Assembly: GCF_027579695.1 (NCBI RefSeq)
Contig: NC_083572.1
Coordinates: forward strand, 17,956,421 to 18,020,420
Reading direction: 5' to 3'
DNA length: 64,000 nucleotides
DNA from: Neoarius graeffei
Taxonomy: Eukaryota > Chordata > Actinopteri > Siluriformes > Ariidae
Shown here: positions 1-9,393 of the stretch, piece by piece
Position numbering within the stretch: the stretch's first letter is position 1
Layout of the letters: every line of letters begins with the position of its first letter
Notes under the pieces: model-generated
What the model was told of the DNA's origin: nothing
What the model saw: the letters and a program-made list of their open reading frames with translations, nothing else
Databases searched by the model: none
Position numbers and translations under genes: made by a program

Positions 1-236
1 ACACAGACAACCATTCACACTCACATTCACACCTACGCTCAATTTAGAGTCACCAGTTAACCTAACCTGCATGTCTTTGGACTGTGGGGGAAACCGGAGC
101 ACCCGGAGGAAACCCATGCGGACACGGGGAGAACATGCAAACTCCACACAGAAAGGCCCTCGCCGGCCACGGGGCTCAAACCCGGACCTTCTTGCTGTGA
201 GGCGACAGCGCTAACCACTACACCACCGTGCCGCCC
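1..236 (-). mobile_element. tRNA-headed SINE, cut by window start
   Basis: The sequence is the reverse complement of the SINE that recurs in this window. Reading the - strand from 236, it has a tRNA-like head with an A-box-like TGGTGTAGTGG and a degenerate B box, then a body with the conserved GACATGCAGGTTAGGTTAAC. The 3' end lies left of the window. The open frames here are accidental. Confidence 0.85.
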
Positions 237-487
237 CTGTACCAGTAGTTCTAGAGTAAATACAGAAATCATCTACGCGAAGCATCGGTTGACACACCGA
301 CAACAAACAGCACAAACAGAAATAGCCTACTATAGAGGATTTCGACATGACGTCACAGGTGATGTGACGCCCCGGTGTCCGCCATTTTGAAGGTCAAGCT
401 AGTTAATGTCAACAACAGTAGCTAGTATGTTACTGTAGCAATGTTTACATTCAGTCATTTGGATGACTGTTAAAACCTTTCAGTCTC

Positions 488-629
488 AAGTTTTTCCTTT
501 ACTGTATTTACTAGTTTACTGAGCTAGCGCGCTAGCTCGGGCAGGCTGGGAGCTAGCGCGCTCGCTCCCAGCCTGCCCGAGCTAGCACGCTAGCTCAGTA
601 AACTAGTAAATACAGTAAAGGAAAAACTT
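488..629. repeat. 142-bp near-perfect palindrome
   Basis: The segment from AAGTTTTTCC to GGAAAAACTT reads almost identically on both strands, with its centre near 558-559 and arms of about 70 bp. It contains repeated GCTAGC/GCGC motifs. It lies inside the TIR element at 331-1195 and could extrude as a cruciform or fold as an RNA hairpin. Confidence 0.9.
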
Positions 630-731
630 ATAACGGGCCATGTCTCAACAGACTAAGAAGTTATTTCAATGACATTTAATAACATTTTGTTTATCCTGAG
701 GACCGAAAGTAAATGAAAATGTGAACAAACC

Positions 732-1076
732 TTAGCTGTCAGTGAACAATCCTGGTGGAAGCAGGTAAACGTCGTTCTCTAAGCCTGCTAACCTCAATTT
801 TTGCAAATACCTCTCCCTCTGCTCGCCCTGTAAATGCCCTACGTCGCTGGATAGTGAAGGTGTTTTCTGCATCTCGCTCCTTTTTCTTTTATGTTTTTTC
901 CCTGGTATTTCCCACACGCCTGACTGCAGGTCAGGAAGATCACCCGCGCTGCAGCACTGCAAAGCCAGAAAAAGATAGCCTGGTAACATGTATGGATCAC
1001 GTACACCAGCATCATTGATTTTCTGGTGATATCGCTTCTTACTCGCATCATCTAGGCCGGATAAAATACTCGACAA
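732..1076 (-). pseudogene. First exon of transposon-type ORF (YqaJ-associated N-terminus?)
   Basis: A 114-codon frame begins MSSILSGLDDASKKRYHQKI and shows a repeated pattern: a short acidic start, then a K/R-Y-x-x-K-I/L helix, then D-x-Y-x-L-P. The pattern occurs twice (around residues 8-34 and 78-108), which suggests an internal duplication. I recall similar starts in fish mobile-element proteins with a SWIM finger and YqaJ nuclease domain, but those domains are absent here. The exon sits in an element whose ends carry promoter-like motifs. Function is unproven. Confidence 0.4.
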
Positions 1077-1205
1077 TGAGACTTCGTCATGATCAACAGT
1101 GTATCGTTACCGGTAGTCGCCATATTTGTGACCGTCAAAATGGCGCCGGCTACTTGTTGACATGGCAACGGTCACGTGGGTCGAAAACCTCTATAGCAGT
1201 GGACT

Positions 1206-1426
1206 TGGAAGAACAGACATTTGTCCATATTGTCTTAAAGACTCTGTGTTAAACCAGATCTGAGAAAAAGATTTAAAACAGTTATTGAAGTATGTGACGA
1301 GTGCCTTCAAAAAGGCATAAAAGACATTTGCTACAGACCATATGGGAAATAGACATTGAACAGCTGATCTTTACAGTTCAACACACATGTTCAGTGTGAG
1401 AAGTTTGTGTATGGTTTGAAATAAAT
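1206..1426 (+). pseudogene. CxxC-rich 3' exon fragment with poly(A) signal
   Basis: Two overlapping frames encode cysteine pairs: C-P-Y-C near 1226 and, in a shifted frame, C-D-E-C followed by C-Y-R-P-Y-G-K and a stop at about 1351. An AATAAA lies near 1420. The pattern suits a terminal exon of a zinc-binding protein broken by one frameshift. I do not recognise the family. It lies just outside the element ending at 1195, on the opposite strand to that element's exon. Confidence 0.3.
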
Positions 1427-1845
1427 CTTTGAAAAGTGTTCTTTAGTGTTTATTTCTGAAAACAGAATACCTGCAAACATGCATTCAAACAGAGTGCTGG
1501 GTGGGTGGATATTTTATTGTGAATATGGGGGAAAAAGAGTGGTGATAGCCATGGAAACATTTTTCCCAAAAAAAAAAATCCCTACCGACCTACCCAAATT
1601 TTTCAAGGCATATAATAGGAAACAAACAATTTTTTTTTTGGTTTGACCTAAAGATAATTAACATAATAAATGGATTTAAAGGGTTTTTTTAAGATTGTGT
1701 TTATTTTTAATCTTTAGTATTTGTAATTATTTGTATCTGTACGTGCACGATCCCACCAGCTCTACTGATCAACTTACCGTGTTTAAATAAATTAATTCAT
1801 TCATTATGAGCTGGAAAATTATTGTTATGACCCCAGCGTAACAAT
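1352..1845. other. AT-rich stretch, no gene seen
   Basis: The stretch is A/T-rich with homopolymer runs (A10 near 1567, T10 near 1632). The open frames are short and show no motif. No TIR or repeat match was noticed. Confidence 0.5.
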
Positions 1846-2035
1846 TATCCATCCCCGACATCTCAAACTACCTGGTGCTACAGACATTGTTCTACACGGA
1901 CAAACAGATGAGAAGCCTAGAACAGCATGGAGGCGTACGACTTTTTACATGTGGCTGGGTTAAAGATCTGGGGATCAGGACACTACAAGATAAATCCTGT
2001 ATTGTTTTTGCCTGGGTAAATAGATGTTTCTGGGA
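1846..2035 (+). pseudogene. YqaJ/SWIM-type mobile protein exon fragment
   Basis: The + frame encodes I-P-D-I-S-N-Y-L-V, then T-D-K-Q-M-R-S-L-E-Q and F-T-C-G-W-V-K-D-L. The order 'P-D-I-x-N-Y-L-V ... K-S-L-E ... C-G-W-V' is what I recall of the N-terminal part of fish transposon-linked proteins with a SWIM finger and YqaJ-type nuclease. Only this exon-sized piece is present, and no catalytic domain is seen. Confidence 0.4.
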
Positions 2036-2257
2036 TTTTGTACGTGTCTTTGCGATGGTTGCTAGGACGTTACAAGTTTTAGTATCGGGTGCAAACAAAC
2101 CACAGCCGCTCGATTCTCAATCCTCCCTGCTCTTCTCTTCCAGCAGGCATCACAGATCCATATAATTTACCCACAAACGGACTTATTTAAAGACTTGTTC
2201 TTCTTAATTTAACCACAAATGTATTTATTCCACTTGAAAGGTGTACGTCAAACCAGC

Positions 2258-2312
2258 TACCGGATTTGGGACACTACGACATCCTGAACTATTTAGTATT
2301 TGGCTTCAAACT
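2258..2312 (+). pseudogene. Second copy of the D-I-L-N-Y-L-V motif exon
   Basis: A short + frame reads G-H-Y-D-I-L-N-Y-L-V-F-G, parallel to the P-D-I-S-N-Y-L-V segment about 400 bp upstream. It then runs into sequence without similarity. It is probably a partial copy of the same exon family, too short for a firm call. Confidence 0.25.
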
Positions 2313-2372
2313 TGAAAAAAATTCGCAGACCACTAGATGGCGCTTCACAGCCCAGTGGTTGAGAAACAATGA

Positions 2373-3318
2373 CTACGTTTACATGCATGCCCAAATCGAG
2401 CTGCTGTTGGTAATCGAGCAAAGGGTCCCAGCAGGGGTGCCAGAGAAATCCAATCCTACATGCACAAGTGAAATCGGGCTATTGTGCAAGGTGCATTGTG
2501 CACCCAAGCCACACGTGGCGCTACACGCCCCATCGTGTTGGTACACTTCCGGTTGTCGTCATGAAGAAGAGCTATAGTGTTGCCAGATACTGCTGACGTT
2601 TTCCAGCCCAAAGCATGTTCAAATCCTCTAAAATGCACTTAAAACCCCCCAATCTGGCAACACTAGCAGTTCCGTGTTCAAGCTGTTCGGCTTGCTCTAA
2701 CAGACTATGGCTACAAACTGTCCGGCGCAGACCACTGTTTTGTAAGACAACTTATTTTGCACAATAATATTTTTCTAAAGTCCATTTTTTGCTTACAAAA
2801 AAATATTTTTTTTGCTTACAATTTAACTTATGTCTTAATAAACAAACAAAAAGTTCAGTTGTTTTGTTTTTATTGACATTCTTCAGATGTTGGACATATA
2901 TACACACAAATACAATGACTTGTTTATGTACACAATTCACAGCTATGCAACAGCTGTACAGATGTATTTGGTGATACAGTAAGTGAGCTAAATTTTAACG
3001 GTGCAAACAATGCCGCAAAAAGAAAAGATTCATGCCGTTGTCATGATTCGTTGTCATGCCGACCGAGGCTGTTGTGTTTCCCGCTTGTGGTCTCGTCACT
3101 CGTCACTTCCGGAAGTAGCTCGACAACTAGCTCGATAGGGTATACATGCACTAAGTAGCTCGGCAGAAATCGCATAAACTAGGTCGTGTAGCTCGATTCC
3201 GAGAAATCAAATTCGGTTCAATTTCAGCCGAATTAAGGTGTATACATGGCATTTTGAACTTCGATTTCAGTCGAGCAACGGCAGAAATTCGATTCTCTCT
3301 ATGTGCATGTAAACGTAG
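2373..3318. mobile_element. Non-autonomous TIR transposon, copy 1
   Basis: Both ends carry CTACGTTTACATGC in inverted orientation, flanked by TGA at 2370-2372 and TGA at 3319-3321. The subterminal parts (the AAATCGAGCTGCTG region on the left, the CGGCAGAAATTCGAT region on the right) match the element at 52256-52980, but the middles differ. No transposase is encoded. The 3-bp TSD suits a PIF/Harbinger-like element, though the superfamily is not certain. Confidence 0.75.
2576..2664. repeat. Mini inverted-end repeat AGTGTTGCCAGAT
   Basis: Begins AGTGTTGCCAGAT and ends ATCTGGCAACACT, with only about 60 bp between. A second, 64-bp version lies at 25184-25247. It is nested in the middle of the TIR element at 2373-3318. 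Confidence 0.6.
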
Positions 3319-3321
3319 TGA

Positions 3322-3959
3322 GTGTTTTAATTGATCAGGACTAGTGTTTGTGCCTTTGACAAACATAACCATCGAACAACTTTGTTCTGTGTTATCTGTC
3401 TTGCAGCTTTGTTTTTGCTGTTAGTCTCCTGTTAGTGATTTTGGTCACACTACAGTCTATAACAGTAAAGTTATTGAATATTTTTCTCAAAAAAATCTCC
3501 CAAAATTATGCAAAAGCACATTTCCCCCCCCAAAATAACTGCTGTAGTATAACCAACAGGAGACTGTTGATCTGTGGAGTGATTTTGGTGACACTACAAT
3601 AAATAAGGGTGAAGTTATTGAATATTTTCGTAGCATCTCGTTTAGACGGTCCTTGCGCGCTCCTCTCACAGCCAGCTGCACAGAGAGACCAGTGTTATTA
3701 GTCCAGCCCGGAGAAAGACTCGATTAGATTAAAATTAACCTGTAGCTCGTTGATTACCTTGGTACAGTACGAAAGAAACATCTATTGTGTTTTAACAATG
3801 TTTTGTTTGAGAGTTATTGATCAGGGAAGTTTGAACCTGTGAATATATTTCCAACTTTACCGCAGTAAAACCCAAGCATGAAACGGAACTTTATTAAATA
3901 TTGTAAATGAGCCATAATTACCTAATTTATTCTCCACACACCTCATTCAAACCATAGAT
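3322..3959. repeat. Gene-free stretch with a 50-bp direct repeat
   Basis: No gene is seen. A direct repeat of about 50 bp around GTGATTTTGGT(C/G)ACACTACA...AGTTATTGAATATTTT occurs near 3436-3484 and again near 3579-3631, each next to the words AGGAGACTGT or its complement. The rest is AT-rich unique-looking sequence. Confidence 0.45.
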
Positions 3960-4331
3960 CTCATCTCATCTCATTATCTCTAGCCGCTTTATCCTGTTCT
4001 ACAGGGTCGCAGGCAAGCTGGAGCCTATCCCAGCTGACTACGGGCGAAAGGCGGGGTACACCCTGGACAAGTCGCCAGGTCATCACAGGGCTGACACATA
4101 GACACAGACAACCATTCACACTCACATTCACACCTATGGTCAATTTAGAGCCACCAGTTAACCTAACCTGCATGTCTTTGGACTGTGGGGGAAACCGGAG
4201 CACCCAGAGGACGCGGACACGGGGAGAACATGCAAACTCCCCAGAAAGGCCCTCGCCGGCCACGGGGCTCAAACCCAGGACCTTCTTGCTGTGAGGCGAC
4301 ACTGCTAACCACTACACCACCGTGCCGCCCC
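3960..4331 (-). mobile_element. Full-length tRNA-headed SINE
   Basis: Complete copy on the - strand, from the GGGCGGCACGGTGGTGTAGT head at the right to the CTCATCTCATCTCATT tail at the left. It is flanked by an exact 12-bp TSD, CAAACCATAGAT, at 3948-3959 and 4332-4343. The exact TSD indicates LINE-mediated insertion and relative youth. Confidence 0.9.
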
Positions 4332-4503
4332 CAAACCATAGATTCAAACATGAATTTAAAGTTATCACATTATGGCTTGTTTATGTCAACTAAGTCTACT
4401 TTCACACACAATGTCATTACTATAGCAACCAGTGTGAAGAAGACTGAAAATGAAGATTGCCACACGGACACACAGATCAGATCTGATCACCTGCAATATG
4501 CAG

Positions 4504-5826
4504 TAGTGGTGTCACGATTCGGTTCGGTTCATCGAAAATCGAATCGGTAGCAGTACGATTCGATTTCGATTCGTCATACTTCAATTTCGATTCGATTCAT
4601 GAATTACTTACTTCACAGCTTTTCTAATTTATTTCATTTAAATTACAAGACAAGACATCGTTCTAATAAGCATCGGCCGCGAAAGTAAACAAGTAGCATT
4701 ATTTCCTTCAACGTACTGTTACATACAAGCTGATTGGATTGCTCGTTCCCCTATTGACCAATCACTGTTGATTTTACTTTGCCGACTCGTGTAAAGCTAC
4801 ATACATTTTCTAGTTTTGTATTTAGACATTTCGTAATATTTGGAATGTTGGCGATAAGTCTCTCACTCCAAAACAATTATAATTAACTATCTGACACGCT
4901 GGTAATTAATTCACTTCAAACATAAGCCAATACACATTTTAAATAAAGTACGAAAACGTAGTTTCAACTTCGTGTCCCTTGACAACAAAATGGCGGACGA
5001 AGCTCCGCTTCGAAATGCCCCGGCTAATTTAAAATCTAAAGTTTGGGAATACTTTGGATTCAGGGGTGAGTCAAAGGAAACTGCTACTTGCAAATCATGT
5101 TATACTGATATTACATGCAAAACCGGCTCCACCACGAACTTATTTAAGGAAGGGAGGGAAAGTATCCCTTCTTAGCCAAGTATGCCAAGTGTTGTTTAAG
5201 TGTACCAGCAACAAGTGTGGCAAGCGAGAGGGTGTTTTCCACAGCAGGTGATATAGTTACTGCTCAGAGGGCATGTCTGAGCAGTGACAGTGTTGACAAG
5301 CTAGTCTTCCTGGCCAAAAACATGATCATCCCAGATGATTTGCAGTAAATCTGTAACTCTGTGGTACTGGTACACTACATAAACTTGTTTGTTTTAAGTT
5401 AATGTTGACTGTTAGTGTTTGACATTAGTAGCCACTAGCCAGGTAGGCTCATACTAGACTGATAGCCAAAACCTTATGATGTTATCCTAAACAATGTGTA
5501 TTTCACTATTTTGACTTTAAGTCTTCCTTGTAAGTGGCTAGGAACATGATCCTTCCAGATGGTTTGTACTTTTGCAGTGAATCTGTGACAGTGAATATCT
5601 GGTTTACAAAGTGTAAACTTATTTGTTTATTTTGAGTTAATGTTGACTGTTGACTGAAAATTTTACCTTTGTGTAACAGTTTTCAAATTAAAGTGAAACT
5701 AGTCAAAGTACATCATATCTTACTTGTTTATCAACTTAAAGTGAATCGAATCGAAAAGAATCGAATCGAGTACTAATAATCGATAATCGTATCGAATCGA
5801 AGAGTGAGTGAATCGTGACACCCCTA
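4504..5826 (+). mobile_element. Internally deleted hAT transposon (ZBED-like)
   Basis: The ends are TAGTGGTGTCACGATTC and, in reverse complement on the right, TAGGGGTGTCACGATTC. The TSDs are ATATGCAG (4496-4503) and ATATCCAG (5827-5834), matching at 7 of 8 positions, as hAT insertion predicts. Purine/pyrimidine-rich GATTCGATTCG repeats line both ends. The coding part keeps only the first and last portions of the transposase. Confidence 0.88.
4990..5348 (+). pseudogene. hAT transposase, middle deleted
   Basis: The N-terminal part, from ATG at 4990, has the BED finger signature V-W-E-Y-F-G-F followed by C-K-S-C. The frame ends at 5175. In another frame, from about 5178 to 5348, come the typical hAT C-terminal dimerisation residues: S-V-P-A-T-S-V-A-S-E-R-V-F-S, then L-S-S-D-S-V-D-K-L-V-F-L and a stop. 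The catalytic core (about 400 residues in related ZBED proteins) is absent. The protein would bind DNA at most and cannot transpose. Confidence 0.8.
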
Positions 5827-6327
5827 ATATCCAGTACCACTCAAAAGTCGGGACACACCTTCTAATTCAATGTTTTTTCTTTGTTTTTGTTAATTAAAAG
5901 ACACTTCGTGTATTAAAGTAATGATGGATGGCGTTTCTTTTTACTTAGTTGAGTGGTTCTTGACATAATATGGATTACTATAGTTGTAGAATAGGGCTGT
6001 TTGCTGTATTTTTATTATTTACTGTTTACTATTTGATCTCAATTAAGATCAAATTAAGAAATTAAGAAAGCAAGAAATTGCGCTAATTAACTTTTGACAA
6101 GGCACAGCTGTTAATTGAATAGCATTCCAGGTGACTACCTCATGAAGCTGATTAAGATAATGCCAATAGTGTGCAAAGTGTCATTAAGGTAAACAGTGGA
6201 TACTTTCCATCCATCCGTCCATTATCCATAACCGCTTATCCTGTACAGGGTCGCAGGCAAGCTGGAGCCCATCCTAGCTGACTATGGGCGAGACAAGTTG
6301 CCAGGTCATCGCAGGGCTGACTCATAC

Positions 6328-7383
6328 GCTACGTTCACACTGCAAGGCTTAATGCTCAATTCCGATTTTTTTGTGAAATCCGATTTTTTTGTGAGGTCGT
6401 TCACATTAACAAATATATGCGACTTGTATGTGATCCTCAGTATGAACGAAAAGCGACCTAAAAGTGTTCCGCATGCGCATTGCAGGATACGACGACGTCA
6501 CACGCAGTGAGCATGGCCAGTGTTTACGGAAGTAAAACCGCCCGGTTGCGGTATGACCCATCCAATCTAGCTTGAATAGCTGTATCCCCCCAAATAGAAA
6601 TCAGCTCCCTAACCTCTGCGTCCTTCCATTGAGAAGATTCAGAACCTTCACAGCCCGAAGTGTCCCTCGCATTGATGTCATGCGCAGGGGCGCAGATACG
6701 TTTTTTGAACTGGGAGGGACAAAAAACTGGGGGGGGACAAAGCTGCCAGCAAACCAACCCCAACCCCGATATGCCTGTCAAACTTGTTGTTAGTAACCAT
6801 AGCAACCAAGCTCGAGCTCGCAACCTGTGCAGTCTGCGCAGCTCAACCAACCGAATATCAGTCTTTGTTTTGTTTTATGTGAGTTGTTGCAACTATGTAT
6901 ACACTGCCGTGCACCTCAATAAACTGAATGGTAATTAGTCTTTTGATTTTTCCGTGAGGTTTGCCTTATGCAAAGAAAGACAGCATAGACGTTTTTTCCT
7001 CCCTATAAGTGGGGGGGACCGAACGAGGTGAATTTAAATCTGGGTGGGACGAGTCCCACCCTCTATCTGCGCCCGTGATTATGCGCCATGTTGTTGTAAC
7101 TTTTTTTGAGAGACCCGCCGCCTACTTCAGCGCAGAATAGTGACGTTTGTGGCTTGTTGATGACGTGCAAGTCGGATGAATGCGACCTGGCGGTTCAGAC
7201 TGAAGTCGCATATGAAAAGATCGGATAGGAATCGGAATTAGGACCACATATCCAAACGGCCTGGGTCGGATTTGAAAAAATCGGATCTGTGTCGTTCATA
7301 TTGTCAATAAAAGATCGGATACAGGTCACATATGGGCGAAAAGATCGGATTTGAGTCACTTCAGCCTGCAGTGTGAACGTAGC
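6328..7383. mobile_element. Non-autonomous TIR element in the SINE
   Basis: Begins GCTACGTTCACACTGCAAG and ends CTGCAGTGTGAACGTAGC, an inverted pair. Internally it has many TCCGATTTTTT / AAAATCGGAT motifs repeated in both orientations. No coding capacity. The exact TSD is unclear (CATA versus CAAA). It hosts the hAT MITE at 6685-7077. Confidence 0.8.
6685..7077. mobile_element. hAT-type MITE, fourth level of nest
   Basis: The ends are CAGGGGCGCAGATAC and TATCTGCGCCCGTG, inverted over about 12 bp. The flanking octamers are GTCATGCG (6677-6684) and ATTATGCG (7078-7085), with 6 of 8 matching. The length of 393 bp and lack of coding fit a hAT MITE. Confidence 0.7.
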
Positions 7384-7648
7384 CAAAGAGACAAACAACC
7401 ATTCACACTTATGATCAATTTAGAGCCACCAATTAGCCTAACCTGTATGTCTTTGGACTGTGGGGGAAACCGGAGCACCCAGAGGAAACCCACACAGACA
7501 GGGGGAGAACATGCAAACTTCACACAAAAAGGCCCCCGTCAGCCGCTGGGCTCAAACCCAGGACCTTCTTGCTGTAAGGTGACAGTGCTAACCACTACAC
7601 CACCGTACCGCCCAGTGGATACTTTGAAGAATCTAAAATATAATATAT

Positions 7649-7984
7649 AGATTTAGGCACTGCCTAAAAGCGGAGCTCCCATCTGTATCATAGCCAGCCT
7701 CTTTTGTTTTATTTCTTTACCGTGATAGTTACTATACTGTTTCCTTATGCTGTACAAAACGTCGGACGACAACAGCGACAAGCTACTCACTAATATACTG
7801 TCCCGACTACTACTCTACTTCACACTTCACTACTCACTTCACTAGTTGTTGGGTTTCCTGTGGTGGCAGGCACGCACAGGACCAAAACCATCAGAAAACA
7901 ACTCGATGGGTTTTTTATGTATCCACACTCTATGCCTATGAGTCTCCGCTTGCGCGGACCGGAGCTCTGCTAACACAGGCCACA
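7649..7984. other. Gene-free sequence before minisatellite
   Basis: No gene is seen. A 44-bp segment at 7861-7904 recurs at 9301-9343 on the far side of the array. Short CTACTACTCTACTTCAC-type repeats lie near 7810-7845. Confidence 0.5.
7861..7904 (+). repeat. Direct repeat flanking the minisatellite (left)
   Basis: TGGTGGCAGGCACGCACAGG and the following bases to ACAACTC are repeated, with a few changes, at 9301-9343. The repeat pair brackets the 41-bp array. Confidence 0.8.
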
Positions 7985-9296
7985 AGGCGGTGTGTATGAC
8001 TGGTAATTACTGTAACACTGGCCACTAGGTGGTGTGCAAGACTGGTAATTACTGTAACACGGCTACTAGGCGGTGTGTATGACTGGTAATTACTGTAACA
8101 CGGCCACTAGGCGGTGTGTATGACTGGTAATTACTGTAACACGGCCACTAGGCGGTGTATAAGACTGGTAATTACTGTAACACTGGCCACTAGGTGGTGT
8201 GTGTGACTGATAATTACTGTAACACGGCCACTAGGCGGTGTGTATGACTGGTAATTACTGTAACACGGCCACTAGGCGGTGTGTATGACTGGTAATTACT
8301 GTAACACGGCCACTAGGTGGTGTGTAAGACTGGTAATTACTGTAACACGGCCACTAGGCGGTGTGTATGACTGGTAATTACTGTAACACTGGCCACTAGG
8401 CGGTGTGTAAGACTGGTAATTACTGTAACACGGCCACTAGGCGGTGTATAAGACTGGTAATTACTGTAACACGGCCACTAGGCGGTGTGTAAGACTGGTA
8501 ATTACTGTAACACGGCCACTAGGCGGTGTGTATGACTGGTAATTACTGTAACACGGCCACTAGGCGGTGTGTATGACTGGTAATTACTGTAACACGGCCA
8601 CTAGGCGGTGTGTAAGACTGGTAATTACTGTAACACGGCCACTAGGCGGTGTGTATGACTGGTAATTACTGTAACACTGGCCACTAGGCGGTGTGTGTGA
8701 CTGGTAATTACTGTAACACGGCCACTAGGCGGTTTATAAGACCGGTAATTACTGTAACACTGGCCACTAGGCGGTGTGTATGACTGGTAATTACTGTAAC
8801 ACGGCCACTAGGCGGTGTGTATGACTGGTAATTACTGTAACACTGGCCACTAGGCGGTGTGTAAGACTGGTAATTACTGTAACACGGCCACTAGGCGGTG
8901 TATAAGACTGGTAATTACTGTAACATGGCCACTAGGTGGTGTGTAAGACTGGTAATTACTGTAACACTGGCCACTAGGTTGTGTGTAAGACTGGTAATTA
9001 CTGTAGCACGGCCACTAGGCGGTGTGTAAGACTGGTAATTACTGTAGCACGGCCACTAGGCGGTGTGTATGACTGGTAATTACTGTAACACTGGCCACTA
9101 GGTTGTGTGTAAGACTGGTAATTACTGTAGCACGGCCACTAGGCGGTGTGTAAGACTGGTAATTACTGTAGCACGGCCACTAGGCGGTGTGTATGACTGG
9201 TAATTACTGTAAGACTGGCCACTAGGCAGTGTGTAAGACTGGTAATTACTAACACTGGCCACTAGGCGCTCTGTAAGACTGGTAATTACTAACAGT
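7985..9296 (+). repeat. 41-bp minisatellite, about 32 copies
   Basis: The unit is GTAACACGGCCACTAGGCGG followed by TGTGTATGACTGGTAATTACT. Variants have CTGG for CGG (42 bp) and AAG for ATG. Units are very similar, so the array expanded or homogenised recently. Each unit holds CCACTAGGYGGTG, which resembles the CTCF core consensus. The frame at 9122-9340 on the - strand is only the translated repeat. Confidence 0.95.
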
Positions 9297-9300
9297 GGTA

Positions 9301-9343
9301 TGGTGGAGGCATGCACAGGACTGAAACCATCAGAAAACAACTC
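9301..9343 (+). repeat. Direct repeat flanking the minisatellite (right)
   Basis: Second copy of the segment at 7861-7904, immediately before the ATAG repeat. Confidence 0.8.
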
Positions 9344-9344
9344 T

Positions 9345-9393
<49 letters not shown>

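Larger units (their letters stand above)
331..1195. mobile_element. TIR element with CRE/YY1-like ends
   Basis: The ends are inverted copies: CTATAGAGGATTTCGAC on the left, and the reverse complement of the right end starts CTATAGAGGTTTTCGAC. A TA duplication is the likely TSD. Inside the left end are TGACGTCAC (CRE-like) and CCGCCATTTTG (YY1-like). The right end has AAAATGGCGCC and CACGTGGG. It carries a short coding exon on the - strand and a large palindrome. Architecture matches the elements at 30899-32132 and 47622-48650. A THAP/YqaJ-carrying ISL2EU-like group is my best guess. Confidence 0.6.
6207..7612 (-). mobile_element. SINE split by a MITE
   Basis: The tail part is at 6207-6327 and the head part at 7384-7612, both on the - strand. 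The whole is bounded by an exact 13-bp TSD, CAGTGGATACTTT, at 6194-6206 and 7613-7625. The interruption falls in the 'GCTGACTCATA / AGACAAACAACC' stretch of the body. Confidence 0.88.
5835..7648. mobile_element. Tc1-like element remnant, split by a SINE
   Basis: The left end, TACCACTCAAAAGTCGGGAC, resembles the end I recall of a widespread fish Tc1-like family (consensus 'taccagtcaaaagtttggac'). The right end, TTTGAAGAATCTAAAATATA, also fits that family. No transposase frame remains. A SINE with a 13-bp TSD interrupts it, so the remnant predates that SINE. Confidence 0.6.

Noticed and set aside
7985..9296. CRISPR-like array
   Set aside because: The units are contiguous tandem copies with no unique spacers, in a eukaryotic context. 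It is a minisatellite.
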